In this document: positions 47,352 to 56,171 of the stretch, one piece after another
How the letters are laid out: every line of letters starts with the position of its first letter
Position numbering within the stretch: the stretch's first letter is position 1
Assembly: GCA_009377755.1 (NCBI GenBank)
Contig: WHTM01000021.1
Coordinates: 1 to 64,000 of the forward strand
Length of the DNA: 64,000 nt
Origin: Hyphomicrobiales bacterium
GTDB taxonomy: Bacteria; Pseudomonadota; Alphaproteobacteria; Rhizobiales; Xanthobacteraceae
Reading direction: 5' to 3'
The notes under the pieces: model-generated
What the model saw: only the letters and a program-made list of their open reading frames with translations
Databases searched by the model: none
Told to the model about the DNA's origin: nothing
Made by a program: the position numbers and the translations under genes

Positions 47352-47558
47352 CTATCGGATAAACCACGCCACCGTGGCAACGGCGGCCAAGGTCAGGGCA
47401 ACGCATAGCAGCACGATGGCCGCGGTCTGCATCCGCCGCGCCCAATGCGGCGACAGCGACATCATGCCGGGTACCAGATAGGCCAGCATCGCCACTAAGC
47501 CGACGGCCATGACCAGCCGGCCAAACTCATCCCATTCGCTGCCGGTGGGGAGGATCAT
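47352..47558 (-). CDS. Small two-helix membrane protein (68 aa)
   Basis: This 68-aa frame (MILPTGSEWDEFGRLVMAVG) contains two hydrophobic helices (LVMAVGLVAMLAYLVPGMM and IVLLCVALTLAAVATVAWFI) joined by SLSPHWARRMQTAA. The positive-inside loop and GGGGAGGA before the ATG support it as a real inner-membrane protein. Function unknown. It lies upstream of nnrU across a 177-bp gap. Confidence 0.65.
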   Translation of the reverse strand: MILPTGSEWDEFGRLVMAVGLVAMLAYLVPGMMSLSPHWARRMQTAAIVLLCVALTLAAVATVAWFIR

Positions 47559-47668
47559 CTTCGTGCACGGTGCCCGTCGGACCGCCCTGCGCTAACCGCG
47601 ATCCACCTCGATTGAGCCGGATCGCGGCCCGACATCATGCGACAGCAGCTACGGTGACCGTCGTCACA

Positions 47669-48655
47669 TCATCGTGACGCCGCCGGCTTGATCCCGGCCG
47701 CTTTCATGATCGGCCACCATTTGTCGATCTCCGCCTTGTGATGCTTGGCAAGCGCCGCCGGCGTCAGCTGGTCGCGAGGCGGAATCACATGACCGAGATT
47801 GGCAAAGCGTTGCTGCACCTTCGGATCGCCGAAGGCCTTCAGCACCGCGGCGTTCAGCTTGGCAACGATGTCGTTGGGCGTGTTCTTCGGCGCCCAGAGG
47901 CCGTGCCAGAATTGGATTTCGACACCGGGCACGCCGCCTTCAGCCAGCGTCGGTACATCCTTTGCTCCGAACCAGCGATCCTTGCTGGCCACGCCGAAGA
48001 CATTCAGCTTGCCGCTCTTGTAGTGCGGCATTGTCTGCGAGGCCTCAAGACATGAGAAGTCGACCTGCCCGCCCAGGAGATCCTGCATCACCGGGGCGCC
48101 GCCGCGATAGGGCACAAACTGGAATTGCGTACCGCTCTTGTTCTGGAAATCGACCAGGCACATGTGCGCCGCGCTGCCGAACCCGACGGTCGCCGCCGTA
48201 CTCTTGCCGGGGTTGGCCTTGAGCCACGCCACCAGCTCCGCGACACTCTTGGCAGGCAAGTCCTTTCTGCCGAGGATCCAGAGATAGGACGTGGTGAGCT
48301 GTGCAACCGGCTCGAAATCATTCATGACGTGGTACTGCAGTGCAAGGGTCCCGCCGGCGCCGACCTGCGTGGTCCATTGACCGACGTTGAGCGTGTAGCC
48401 GTCCGGAGCGGCGCGGGCGACACGAGCGCCGGCGATCGAGCCGGATGCGCCTCCGACGTTCTCGATGACAACCGGCTGGCCGAGCGACTTCTCGAGATTT
48501 TCAGCCATGACGCGGGCGACGGTATCGGTCGGTCCGCCTGGCGGGAACCCGACGACGATCATGATCGGCCGTGACGGATACGATTGCGCGTTGGCGCTGA
48601 CGGTACTTGCCAGCGCAGCTGCAAGGGCAATGATCGGCACGAGAATTCGTGTCAT
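47669..48655 (-). CDS. Tripartite tricarboxylate receptor (TctC/Bug family)
   Basis: The 328-aa protein has a signal peptide (MTRILVPIIALAAALASTVS, cleavage after NAQ) and the Bug pattern YPSRPIMIVVGFPPGGPTDT, VARAAPDGYTL and FWHGLWAPKNTPNDIVAKL. GAGGAA precedes the ATG. As with the other three receptors in this window no TctAB genes flank it, so its transporter partner and ligand are unknown. Confidence 0.9.
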   Translation of the reverse strand: MTRILVPIIALAAALASTVSANAQSYPSRPIMIVVGFPPGGPTDTVARVMAENLEKSLGQPVVIENVGGASGSIAGARVARAAPDGYTLNVGQWTTQVGAGGTLALQYHVMNDFEPVAQLTTSYLWILGRKDLPAKSVAELVAWLKANPGKSTAATVGFGSAAHMCLVDFQNKSGTQFQFVPYRGGAPVMQDLLGGQVDFSCLEASQTMPHYKSGKLNVFGVASKDRWFGAKDVPTLAEGGVPGVEIQFWHGLWAPKNTPNDIVAKLNAAVLKAFGDPKVQQRFANLGHVIPPRDQLTPAALAKHHKAEIDKWWPIMKAAGIKPAASR

Positions 48656-48813
48656 GTGTTCCTCCCCATTTTGTCGTGTTGATCCCGACCCGGAAACAAT
48701 GACACGAGCCCGTTTGGGGAGAAAGTCAGCGATGCTGTCGCTCTAAACATCCTCGATCGAGCGCGAAAACCCGGTTCCCATTCCGGATCAGGTGCGGGGC
48801 AGGCGATGCCGTC

Positions 48814-50427
48814 CTATGCAGCACCGGCCGTACGCACATCCTTGACGTCGTCGAAGCGGATGCCTGCCGCCCGCTCGCGGGTGAAGTCGAGGTAGAACTG
48901 GTTGCGGGCCAGGAACACGAGATCCCCATCCAGATCCTCGGCGATCCCCGATCCGTTGGCCGCAACGAAGGCGTCGATGTCCTTTCGTTCGCCGGAGATC
49001 CAGCGCGGAAGCTGGAACTCGCTGGCGTCGAAGCCGACCTCCAGACCGTACTCCGCCTTGAGCCGCTCCTTGAGTACGTCGAGCTGCAGCGGGCCGACGA
49101 CGCCGATGAGCGCGGGCGAACCGTCGCGCGGCCGGAACACCTGAACCACGCCCTCCTCCGCGAGTTCCTGCAGCGCGTGCTTGAGCTTCTTCGCCTTCAT
49201 GGCATCGGGCAGCCGGACACGCCGCAGAATTTCCGGCGCGAAGCTCGGCACGCCGACGAAATTCAATTCTTCGCCTTCGGTCAGCGTGTCGCCGATGCGG
49301 AGCGTGCCGTGGTTGGGGATGCCGACCACATCGCCGGCATAGGCCTCATCGGCGATGGCGCGGTCCTGCGCGAAGAAGAAGTGCGGCGCCGCGAGCGTCA
49401 TCGGTTTGCCGGTGCGGACCAGCTTCGATTTCATGCCGCGCGTGAGCTTGCCGGAGCACAGCCGCGCGAACGCAATCCGGTCGCGATGGTTCGGATCCAT
49501 GTTCGCCTGAATCTTGAAAACGAACGCGGTCATCTCCGGCTCTTCCGCCGCAATGCGCCGGGCATCCGCGGCCTGCGCACGCGGCGACGGCGCATAGGTC
49601 GACAGCGTGTCGAGCAGATCGCCGACGCCGAAATTCTTCAACGCGCTGCCGAACAGCACCGGCGTCAGATGCCCTTCCCGGAATGCCGCGAGGTCGAACC
49701 GGCGGCACGCCTCCTGCACCAGCGCCAATTCGCCGACCACGGCCTGCGCGTCGAGGTTGGGGCTGAGCGCCGCGATGGCGGCAGCGTCGGGACGGCCCTC
49801 GGCGGCACCATCGCCGTCGAGCAGGCGCAGCGTACCGGTCGCAATGTCGAAGGTGCCGACAAAATCGCGGCCCTGGCCAACCGGCCAGGTCAGCGGCGCG
49901 GTGTCGAGGGCGAGCGTCTTCTCGATCTCGTCAAGCAGTTCGAATGGGTCGCGGCTCTCGCGGTCCAGCTTGTTGATGAAGGTGACGATCGGGATATCGC
50001 GCAGCCGGCAGACCTCGAACAGCTTGCGCGTGCGCGCCTCGATCCCCTTGGCGGCATCGATCACCATCACCGCAGAATCGACGGCGGTCAGGGTGCGGTA
50101 GGTGTCTTCTGAGAAGTCCTCGTGGCCGGGCGTATCCAAGAGGTTGAAGACACGGTCGTCGTATTCGAACGTCATCACCGAGGTGACGACGGAAATGCCG
50201 CGCTCGCGCTCGATCGCCATCCAGTCGGAGCGGGTCGCGCGGCGGTCGCGTTTGGCCTTCACCTGTCCGGCCAGATTGATGGCGCCGCCAAACAGCAGGA
50301 GCTTCTCGGTCAGCGTCGTCTTGCCCGCGTCCGGGTGGGAAATGATGGCGAACGTGCGCCGTCGGGCAACCTCGGCGGCGAGCGGTGATTGGGGGACGGA
50401 ATCGGCGGCGGCAAGCGGCTTGTTCAT
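48814..50427 (-). CDS. prfC: Peptide chain release factor 3
   Basis: The start at 50427 (MNKPLAAADSVPQSPLAAEV) gives 537 aa. The GTPase domain has FAIISHPDAGKTTLTEKLLL, DTPGHEDFSED and NKLDRES, followed by EF-Tu-like domain 2 and an RF3 C-domain. It recycles RF1/RF2 after termination. The gene is divergent from the FAD oxidoreductase across a repeat-containing gap. Confidence 0.95.
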   Translation of the reverse strand: MNKPLAAADSVPQSPLAAEVARRRTFAIISHPDAGKTTLTEKLLLFGGAINLAGQVKAKRDRRATRSDWMAIERERGISVVTSVMTFEYDDRVFNLLDTPGHEDFSEDTYRTLTAVDSAVMVIDAAKGIEARTRKLFEVCRLRDIPIVTFINKLDRESRDPFELLDEIEKTLALDTAPLTWPVGQGRDFVGTFDIATGTLRLLDGDGAAEGRPDAAAIAALSPNLDAQAVVGELALVQEACRRFDLAAFREGHLTPVLFGSALKNFGVGDLLDTLSTYAPSPRAQAADARRIAAEEPEMTAFVFKIQANMDPNHRDRIAFARLCSGKLTRGMKSKLVRTGKPMTLAAPHFFFAQDRAIADEAYAGDVVGIPNHGTLRIGDTLTEGEELNFVGVPSFAPEILRRVRLPDAMKAKKLKHALQELAEEGVVQVFRPRDGSPALIGVVGPLQLDVLKERLKAEYGLEVGFDASEFQLPRWISGERKDIDAFVAANGSGIAEDLDGDLVFLARNQFYLDFTRERAAGIRFDDVKDVRTAGAA

Positions 50428-50482
50428 CGCGCGCATGTGGCAAGAAAAGGCGGGAGGATCAAGGGGAAGGACCAAACTCTCG

Positions 50483-50645
50483 GCTGTCATCCCGGCCGAG
50501 CACCGCAGCCAAGTTTACGCAGCCTGCGTAAACTTGGCTGCGTGCGAGAGCCGGGACCCATATACCCCAACGCCCTCGATTCATCATTGATACCGGGATA
50601 CATGGGTCCCGGATCGCGCCTTCGGCGCGTCCCGGGATGACAGCA
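50483..50645. repeat. Composite palindromic repeat between prfC and oxidoreductase gene
   Basis: Outer arms GCTGTCATCCCGG (50483-50495) and CCGGGATGACAGC (50633-50645) enclose a near-perfect palindrome at 50504-50542 (19-bp arms, 1-base centre, arms starting CGCAGCCAAGTTTACG) and a second imperfect hairpin around GGGACCCAT/ATGGGTCCC. It fills the divergent promoter region. Confidence 0.6.
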
Positions 50646-50662
50646 GCTGAGTCATCGGAACG

Positions 50663-52000
50663 ATGAAAACCATCCATGAGCCCGCCCGCGAGGTGCCGGT
50701 CTACGGCGAATACGAGGTCGTGGTGCTCGGCGGGGGTCCGGCCGGCATTGCCGCCGCCGCAGCCTCGGCAGCGCATGGGCGCAAGACCCTGCTGATCGAG
50801 CGCTACGGCTTCCTCGGCGGCATGGGGACGGCGGCCGGCGTGACCAATTTCTGCGGCCTGCACGCCAATGTCTTCGGGGAGATCAGGCAAGTGGTCCATG
50901 GCGTCGCCGACGACCTCCTGGAGCGCATCGGCCGACTCGGCGGCCTCAATCCGCCGCATGTCGTTTTCGGCAAGATCGCGGCGCAAGCCTACGACACCGC
51001 CGCCTACAAGCGTGCCGCCGACGACCTGCTGCTCGACCGGCATACCGACCTGCTGTTCCACGCGCTAGGCGCTAGCGTGGTGATGGACGGCGAGCGCATC
51101 ACGGCGCTGCTGGTCGAGACCAAATCCGGCCGGCGCGCGGTGGTCGGCAACATCTTCATCGACTGTTCCGGCGACGGCGATCTCGCCGCCTGGGCGGGCG
51201 CGCCGTTCGCCCTCGGCGACGGCCGGGGCGCCATGCTCTACCCGACCCTGATGTTCCGCGTGAACGGGGTCGATCCCGCCGCGGCGGGCGAGGCCTGGCG
51301 CACCATCCCCGAGCGCATGGCGGAAGCCGAGCGGCGCGGCATGCGCTTTCCCCGTAAAGGCGCGATCGTGCGCCCACAGCGCCACGCGATCGAATGGCGG
51401 GTCAACGTGACGCAGCTCAGGAACCCGGACGGCAGCGCGCTCGACGGGACCGATGCCCGGGCGCTGAGTGCCGGCGAAATCGAAGGACGGCGGCAGGCGG
51501 ATGCTTTCTTCGAATTCCTGCAGCGCGACGTGCCCGGTTTCGCCGACGCCTATATCGTCGACACGCCGCCGCAGATCGGCATCCGCGAGACCCGGCGCGT
51601 GACTGGCGCCTATGCGCTTACGGCTGAGGACGTACTCACTTGCGCGAGCTTCCCCGACACCGTCGGCGTCAACGGCTGGCCGCTGGAACAGCATGTTGCC
51701 GGCGACGTGATCTGGGGCTGGCCGCCGATCCCGGAGTCGCGCGGCTTCAACCACCTGCCCTACCGGATGCTGCTGCCGCAGGGAGTCTCGAACTTGCTGG
51801 TCGCCGGCCGCTGTGCGTCCATGACCCATGAAGGCCAGTCGGCGGCACGCGTCTCTGGCGCCTGCTTCGTCATGGGCCAGGCCGCCGGCACGGCGGCGCA
51901 CCTGGCGCTCGCCGGCAATGCCGGCCCGGCGGATATTTCCGTTGCGGCGCTGCAATCCGTGCTGAAGCAAGATGGCGCATACCTTGGCCGTAACAAATGA
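50663..52000 (+). CDS. FAD-dependent oxidoreductase (FAD_oxidored family)
   Basis: The 445-aa protein starts MKTIHEPAREVPVYGEYEVV and has the dinucleotide motif VVLGGGPAGIAAAAASAAHG, LLIERYGFLGGMGTAAGVTN, and a C-terminal FAD motif SNLLVAGRCASMTHEGQSAA. This matches the pfam12831 group of flavoprotein oxidoreductases of unknown substrate. It is followed 89 bp later by a TctC receptor, suggesting that the two could serve uptake and oxidation of the same compound. Confidence 0.85.
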   Translation: MKTIHEPAREVPVYGEYEVVVLGGGPAGIAAAAASAAHGRKTLLIERYGFLGGMGTAAGVTNFCGLHANVFGEIRQVVHGVADDLLERIGRLGGLNPPHVVFGKIAAQAYDTAAYKRAADDLLLDRHTDLLFHALGASVVMDGERITALLVETKSGRRAVVGNIFIDCSGDGDLAAWAGAPFALGDGRGAMLYPTLMFRVNGVDPAAAGEAWRTIPERMAEAERRGMRFPRKGAIVRPQRHAIEWRVNVTQLRNPDGSALDGTDARALSAGEIEGRRQADAFFEFLQRDVPGFADAYIVDTPPQIGIRETRRVTGAYALTAEDVLTCASFPDTVGVNGWPLEQHVAGDVIWGWPPIPESRGFNHLPYRMLLPQGVSNLLVAGRCASMTHEGQSAARVSGACFVMGQAAGTAAHLALAGNAGPADISVAALQSVLKQDGAYLGRNK

Positions 52001-52002
52001 CT

Positions 52003-52076
52003 TGTCATGCCCGGCACAGGCGGGGCATCCAGTAGCCCCAGCGACTACTGGATCATCCGCTTTCGCGGATGATGAC
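52003..52076. repeat. REP-like palindromic repeat before a TctC gene
   Basis: The left arm TGTCATGCCCGGCACAGGCG with GGGCATCCAGTAG pairs imperfectly with CTACTGGATCATCCGC and TTTCGCGGATGATGACG. The CCAGTA/TACTGG core and flanks match the copy at 31791-31887. Confidence 0.6.
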
Positions 52077-52089
52077 GACGGAGAGTCAC

Positions 52090-53055
52090 ATGAAAAGCCG
52101 CATTGCAATCGCGTTCGCCGCCCTCGCCCTCGGCTCGCTCTCTGCTTCCGCCCAGGACTGGCCGACCAAGACCGTGCGCATCATCGTGCCGTTCGGCGCC
52201 GGCTCAACGCCCGACGTGGTGGCCCGCATGATCGGTGACCGGCTGCAGGCGAAGCTCGGCCAGCCTTTCGTGGTCGAGAACAAGCCGGGTGCGAGCGGCA
52301 ACCTTGGCACCGACGCCGTCGCCAAGGCGGCGCCGGACGGTACCACTATCGGCATCAGCATCGGCGGCCCGCTCGCCATCAACACGCTCCTGTTCTCCAA
52401 GCTGCCATACGATCCGTCAAAAGACATCGCCGCCGTGACGCAGGTGATCACGCAGCCGAGCGCAATCGCGGTCAACGGCGATCTCGGTGCCAACACCGTC
52501 GCCGAGCTGATTGCGCTGCTGAAGAAGAACCCCGGCAAATACAACTTCGCTTCGATCGGCAACGGCTCGCTCTCGCACCTCGCCATGGCGGCGCTGGCGC
52601 AGAAGAGCGGCACCGAAATCACGCACATTCCCTATCCGTCGTCGCCGCAGGCGATGACGGCGATCATCCGCGGCGACGCGCAAATGGGGGCGCTGCCGGC
52701 GATCGCGGTGAAGCCGCACGCGGACAGCGGCAAAGTGAAGATGCTCGCCGTCTCCACCGCAAAGCGGTCTCCATATCTCCCCGACGTGCCGACCCTGACG
52801 GAATCCGGCATCGACGTCGAAGCCGACGCCTGGATGGGCCTCATCGCGCCGGGCGGCACGCCTCCCGCGGTGGTGCAGACGATCAACAAGGAGGTGGTCG
52901 AGGCGCTGCAGGACCCAGCGATCAAGCAGAAGCTCGCGACCCAGCTGATGGAGCCGGTCGGCAACTCGCCGGCGGCGTTCCGCGCCAAGATCAACGCCGA
53001 GATCGGCCGCTGGTCGCCGGTGATCAAGGCGGCCGGGATCAAGCCAATCAACTGA
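52090..53055 (+). CDS. Tripartite tricarboxylate receptor (TctC/Bug family)
   Basis: The start at 52090 gives 321 aa with a signal peptide (MKSRIAIAFAALALGSLSAS, cleavage after AQ). DWPTKTVRIIVPFGAGSTPD, VVENKPGASGNLGTDAVAKA and a GTPPAVVQTINKEVVEAL C-lobe are typical of Bug receptors. It follows the FAD oxidoreductase and is the only one of the four receptors paired with a likely catabolic enzyme. Confidence 0.9.
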   Translation: MKSRIAIAFAALALGSLSASAQDWPTKTVRIIVPFGAGSTPDVVARMIGDRLQAKLGQPFVVENKPGASGNLGTDAVAKAAPDGTTIGISIGGPLAINTLLFSKLPYDPSKDIAAVTQVITQPSAIAVNGDLGANTVAELIALLKKNPGKYNFASIGNGSLSHLAMAALAQKSGTEITHIPYPSSPQAMTAIIRGDAQMGALPAIAVKPHADSGKVKMLAVSTAKRSPYLPDVPTLTESGIDVEADAWMGLIAPGGTPPAVVQTINKEVVEALQDPAIKQKLATQLMEPVGNSPAAFRAKINAEIGRWSPVIKAAGIKPIN

Positions 53056-53148
53056 CGCCCACGAACTGGCCAGCTATTTGTCTGCGATCGGTCTCCCGCG
53101 GGAACGTCGCGGGGCATGCTTGGCGGACATGAGTATGGCTTCCGCGGT

Positions 53149-53184
53149 CGAGCCAATTGTGTCCGGCCGGACACAATTGGCTCG
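53149..53184. promoter_or_regulatory. Perfect 36-bp palindrome upstream of radical SAM gene
   Basis: Each 18-base half (CGAGCCAATTGTGTCCGG) is the exact reverse complement of the other, with no loop. It ends 45 bases before the radical SAM start and is followed by a run of seven T about 25 bases on. It could be an operator for a dimeric regulator, a cruciform-forming repeat or a terminator-like structure. Confidence 0.6.
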
Positions 53185-53229
53185 CCCATTGTGGTAGAGT
53201 GTTTTTTTGGACCCGGAGATCGCCCTTCA

Positions 53230-55020
53230 ATGCAGACCGCCCAGGCCGCGGAGCGGTCATTCCAACTCGTCCTGATCAAGCCGTCGCACTACGACGACGA
53301 CGGCTATGTGATCCGGTGGTGGCGCGGGTTGATCCCTTCGAATTCGCTCGCCAGCCTTTACGGCATCGCCGCCGACTGCGCCGAGCAGCGCGTCCTTGGC
53401 CCGGGCGTTGCCATCAACATCGATGCGATCGACGAGACCAACACGCGCATCGACGTTCCGGCGTTGCTTGAGCGGTTCAGAAAGTGCGGGAACCACGGCC
53501 TTGTTGCGCTGGTGGGCGTTCAATCCAACCAGTATCCGCGCGCGCTCGACATTGCACGGCCGTTCCGCCAGGCCGGGATTCCCGTCGCCATGGGGGGCTT
53601 CCACGTGTCGGGCTGCCTGTCGATGCTGGACGGGCGCGCAGTCGACCTTGATTCCTGCCGCAGCCAGGGCATCGCGATCTTCGCCGGCGAGGCCGAGGGT
53701 CGGTTGGAGATCGTGTTGCGCGACGCCGCCGAAGGCCAGCTCGCGCCGGTCTACAATTTCATGAAGGACCTGCCGGGCATGGAAGCCACACCCGTACCGT
53801 TTTTTCCGAAGCGGTACGTGGCGCGCACGCTCGGCCTCAGCACAAGCTTCGACGCGGGCCGCGGCTGCCCCTATCAGTGCTCGTTCTGCACCATCATCAA
53901 CGTGCAGGGACGCAAATCGCGGCATCGTTCGGCGGATGACGTGGAGCGTCTTGTCCGCTTGAACTGGGCGCAGGGCGTGCACAAGTTCTTCATCACCGAC
54001 GACAACTTCGCGCGGAACAAGAATTGGGAGGCGATCTTCGATCGCCTGATCGAACTTCGGGAGAAAGAGCGAATCCCGCTCGGCCTGATGATCCAGGTCG
54101 ACACGCTGTGCCACAAGATTCCCAACTTCGTGGAGAATGCGAAGCGGGCCGGCGTCACGCGGGTCTTCATCGGATTGGAGAACATCAACCCGGACAACCT
54201 CGCGGCCGCGAAGAAGCGCCAGAACAAGATCACCGAATACCGCAAGATGCTGCTGGCCTGGAAGGCGCAGGGCGTCATGACGATGGCGGGATACATCCTG
54301 GGATTCCCGGCGGACACACCGGAGACCATCAGGCGCGACATCGCGATCATCCAGAAGGAGCTCCCGCTCGACGTCCTCGAGTTCTTCATCCTGACCCCGC
54401 TGCCGGGATCGGAGGATCATCAGGTCCTGTGGAAGAACGGCGTCGCGATGGATCCAGACCTCAACAAATACGACGTGGAGCACGTCTGCACGGCCCATCC
54501 CAGAATGAGCAAGCAGGAACTCGAGGGGATCTACCGCGAGGCCTGGTCAGCCTATTACACGCCGGAGCACATGCGGACGCTGATGCGGCGTGCGGCGGCG
54601 ACCGGCGTCCCCATGGGCAGCCTTATCAAGGTGCTGGCCGCATTCGCCACCGCCGTTCACCTGGAAAACGTGCATCCGCTTCAGGGCGGCATCCTTCGGC
54701 TCAAGCATCCGTCGGAACGCCGGCCCGGCCTGCCACGAGAAAATCCTTGGATATTCTGGCCAAGACTCACCTGGGAAACAGTCAAGAAGCAGGCGATGCT
54801 CGCCGGCACGGTCGGTCGGCTGCTCCGGCTTGGGATGGCCATTGCCCGCGATCCCGACGCCCGCGCCTACACCGACCTGGCGCTCACACGCGTCGACGAC
54901 GCCGAGGACGAGACGCTCGACCTCCTCAACGTGACGACCGGCGCGCGCGCCGCCGTCGCCCATTCCAAGAAGGTCGCCGAACTCACCGGCACGAGCCGGA
55001 CGGCCGAGGTTGTCGGTTGA
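53230..55020 (+). CDS. Radical SAM protein with N-terminal cobalamin-binding-like fold
   Basis: The start at 53230 (MQTAQAAERSFQLVLIKPSH) gives 596 aa. Residues about 10-165 have the alpha/beta layout of B12-binding domains including PVAMGGFHVSG, but no DxHxxG motif. The radical SAM cluster is CPYQCSFC (C213, C217, C220), with VGxxN-type downstream motifs such as RVFIGLENINPDNLAAAKKR and MTMAGYILGFPADTPETIRR. The C-terminal about 120 residues are unassigned. Such enzymes do methylations, cyclisations or rearrangements in cofactor, lipid or natural-product pathways; no pathway genes are adjacent. Confidence 0.85.
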   Translation: MQTAQAAERSFQLVLIKPSHYDDDGYVIRWWRGLIPSNSLASLYGIAADCAEQRVLGPGVAINIDAIDETNTRIDVPALLERFRKCGNHGLVALVGVQSNQYPRALDIARPFRQAGIPVAMGGFHVSGCLSMLDGRAVDLDSCRSQGIAIFAGEAEGRLEIVLRDAAEGQLAPVYNFMKDLPGMEATPVPFFPKRYVARTLGLSTSFDAGRGCPYQCSFCTIINVQGRKSRHRSADDVERLVRLNWAQGVHKFFITDDNFARNKNWEAIFDRLIELREKERIPLGLMIQVDTLCHKIPNFVENAKRAGVTRVFIGLENINPDNLAAAKKRQNKITEYRKMLLAWKAQGVMTMAGYILGFPADTPETIRRDIAIIQKELPLDVLEFFILTPLPGSEDHQVLWKNGVAMDPDLNKYDVEHVCTAHPRMSKQELEGIYREAWSAYYTPEHMRTLMRRAAATGVPMGSLIKVLAAFATAVHLENVHPLQGGILRLKHPSERRPGLPRENPWIFWPRLTWETVKKQAMLAGTVGRLLRLGMAIARDPDARAYTDLALTRVDDAEDETLDLLNVTTGARAAVAHSKKVAELTGTSRTAEVVG

Positions 55021-55077
55021 GCGGCGATGTTCTCGCGACAACGAGCGAACAGAAGCCGCGCCGGCAAATCGGCAGCT

Positions 55078-55854
55078 TCAGACCGCCGGCGAACTGCCGC
55101 CGTCGACGTTGATCGCGGTGCCGGTGACGTAGGACGCGGCATCGGACGCGAGAAAGCAGGCCAGGTTCGCGAACTCTTCCGGCTTGCCGTAGCGGCCAAG
55201 CGGGATCGCCTTGCTCCCCTCGCTGAGATAGCTGTCGAGCGCCACGCCTGTCCTCGCGGCCCGCTGGATGTGCTGATCGCTCTCGATGAGGCCAACCAGC
55301 ATCGCGTTGACCAGTACGTTATAGGGTGCCCCCTCGCCCGCGAGCGCCTTCGTCAGCGCCATTCCGGCGGCGCGCGAAATCGATGTCGGGTAGCTCCGCG
55401 CGCGCGGCGCCTTGGCGCCGATGTTGAGCACGTTGATGATCCTGCCCCAGTGCCGCTCTTTCATCTGCGGCCAGACCAGGCGCGTCAGCCGGATGGCCGC
55501 GAACAGCTTCTGGTCGAGATCGAGCTGCATGATCTCGTCGGTCAGCGCCTCGAACGGACCGTTTCTGGAGGTTCCGGCATTGTTGACAATGATGTCGACC
55601 TTGCCGAACGCCTTCATCGCTTCGTCATAGAGGCGCCTCACGTCGTCGGCGCTGGAGACGTCGGCCTGCACCGCCGTCACGCGGGCCTGTGCCCGCGAAC
55701 GAATGGCGGATACGGCCTGGTCGAGCGCGTCACGCCCGCGCCCGACGATCACGACCTCCGCGCTGGAGGCCGCGAACCGCGTTGCCACGGCAAGCCCGAT
55801 CCCCTTGCTGCCGCCGGTGACGATCGCGGTGTGGCCGGCGAGCGAAATGTCCAT
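55078..55854 (-). CDS. SDR family oxidoreductase
   Basis: The start at 55854 (MDISLAGHTAIVTGGSKGIG) gives 258 aa; upstream in-frame residues are not SDR-like. TGGSKGIGLAVATRFAAS, NNAGTSRNG and the Tyr/Ser-Lys region around ARSYPTSISRAAGMALTKAL are visible: the usual YxxxK reads YPTSISRAA, with Arg where Lys is expected, so activity may be altered. It converges on the radical SAM gene. Confidence 0.85.
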   Translation of the reverse strand: MDISLAGHTAIVTGGSKGIGLAVATRFAASSAEVVIVGRGRDALDQAVSAIRSRAQARVTAVQADVSSADDVRRLYDEAMKAFGKVDIIVNNAGTSRNGPFEALTDEIMQLDLDQKLFAAIRLTRLVWPQMKERHWGRIINVLNIGAKAPRARSYPTSISRAAGMALTKALAGEGAPYNVLVNAMLVGLIESDQHIQRAARTGVALDSYLSEGSKAIPLGRYGKPEEFANLACFLASDAASYVTGTAINVDGGSSPAV

Positions 55855-56129
55855 GCAACCCTCCATTTTGTTTCTATCGCGCGTTCCACTCCGCCCACGG
55901 ATTCGCGCCGCCGATACCACCGCCAGCGCGTATGTAATGCTCAAGGACAGGATGCTGGTGCGTGTCAATCAGCGCCGTGAGGCATACGGGGAACTTGTCA
56001 TCAGGCGTCACAAAATCCAATGATGAATCGTCACGAAGGTACGGGGTGAACCTTGCCCCTGTGCTTAAAATCCGGCCAAGGGCGAATTTCAACGGCCTGA
56101 AAGTCGGCGTCGTGGCCACCATTGGTGCC
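55855..56129. other. Gap before the sigma-factor pseudogene
   Basis: The bases between the SDR start and the degraded sigma-factor gene show no supported gene. The SDR promoter must be on its left side; no repeat or hairpin of note was seen. Confidence 0.35.
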
Positions 56130-56171
56130 ATGAATAAACTAATGCACGGCATCCAGGTATCGAGCTCTGAA

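Noticed and set aside
47233-47362. Protein-like stretch on the plus strand (DDVAADILKDFQSGQYIVAD)
   Set aside because: It reads like a C-terminal fragment, but it has no start, no clear family and overlaps the promoter region of nnrU; too little to call a gene remnant.
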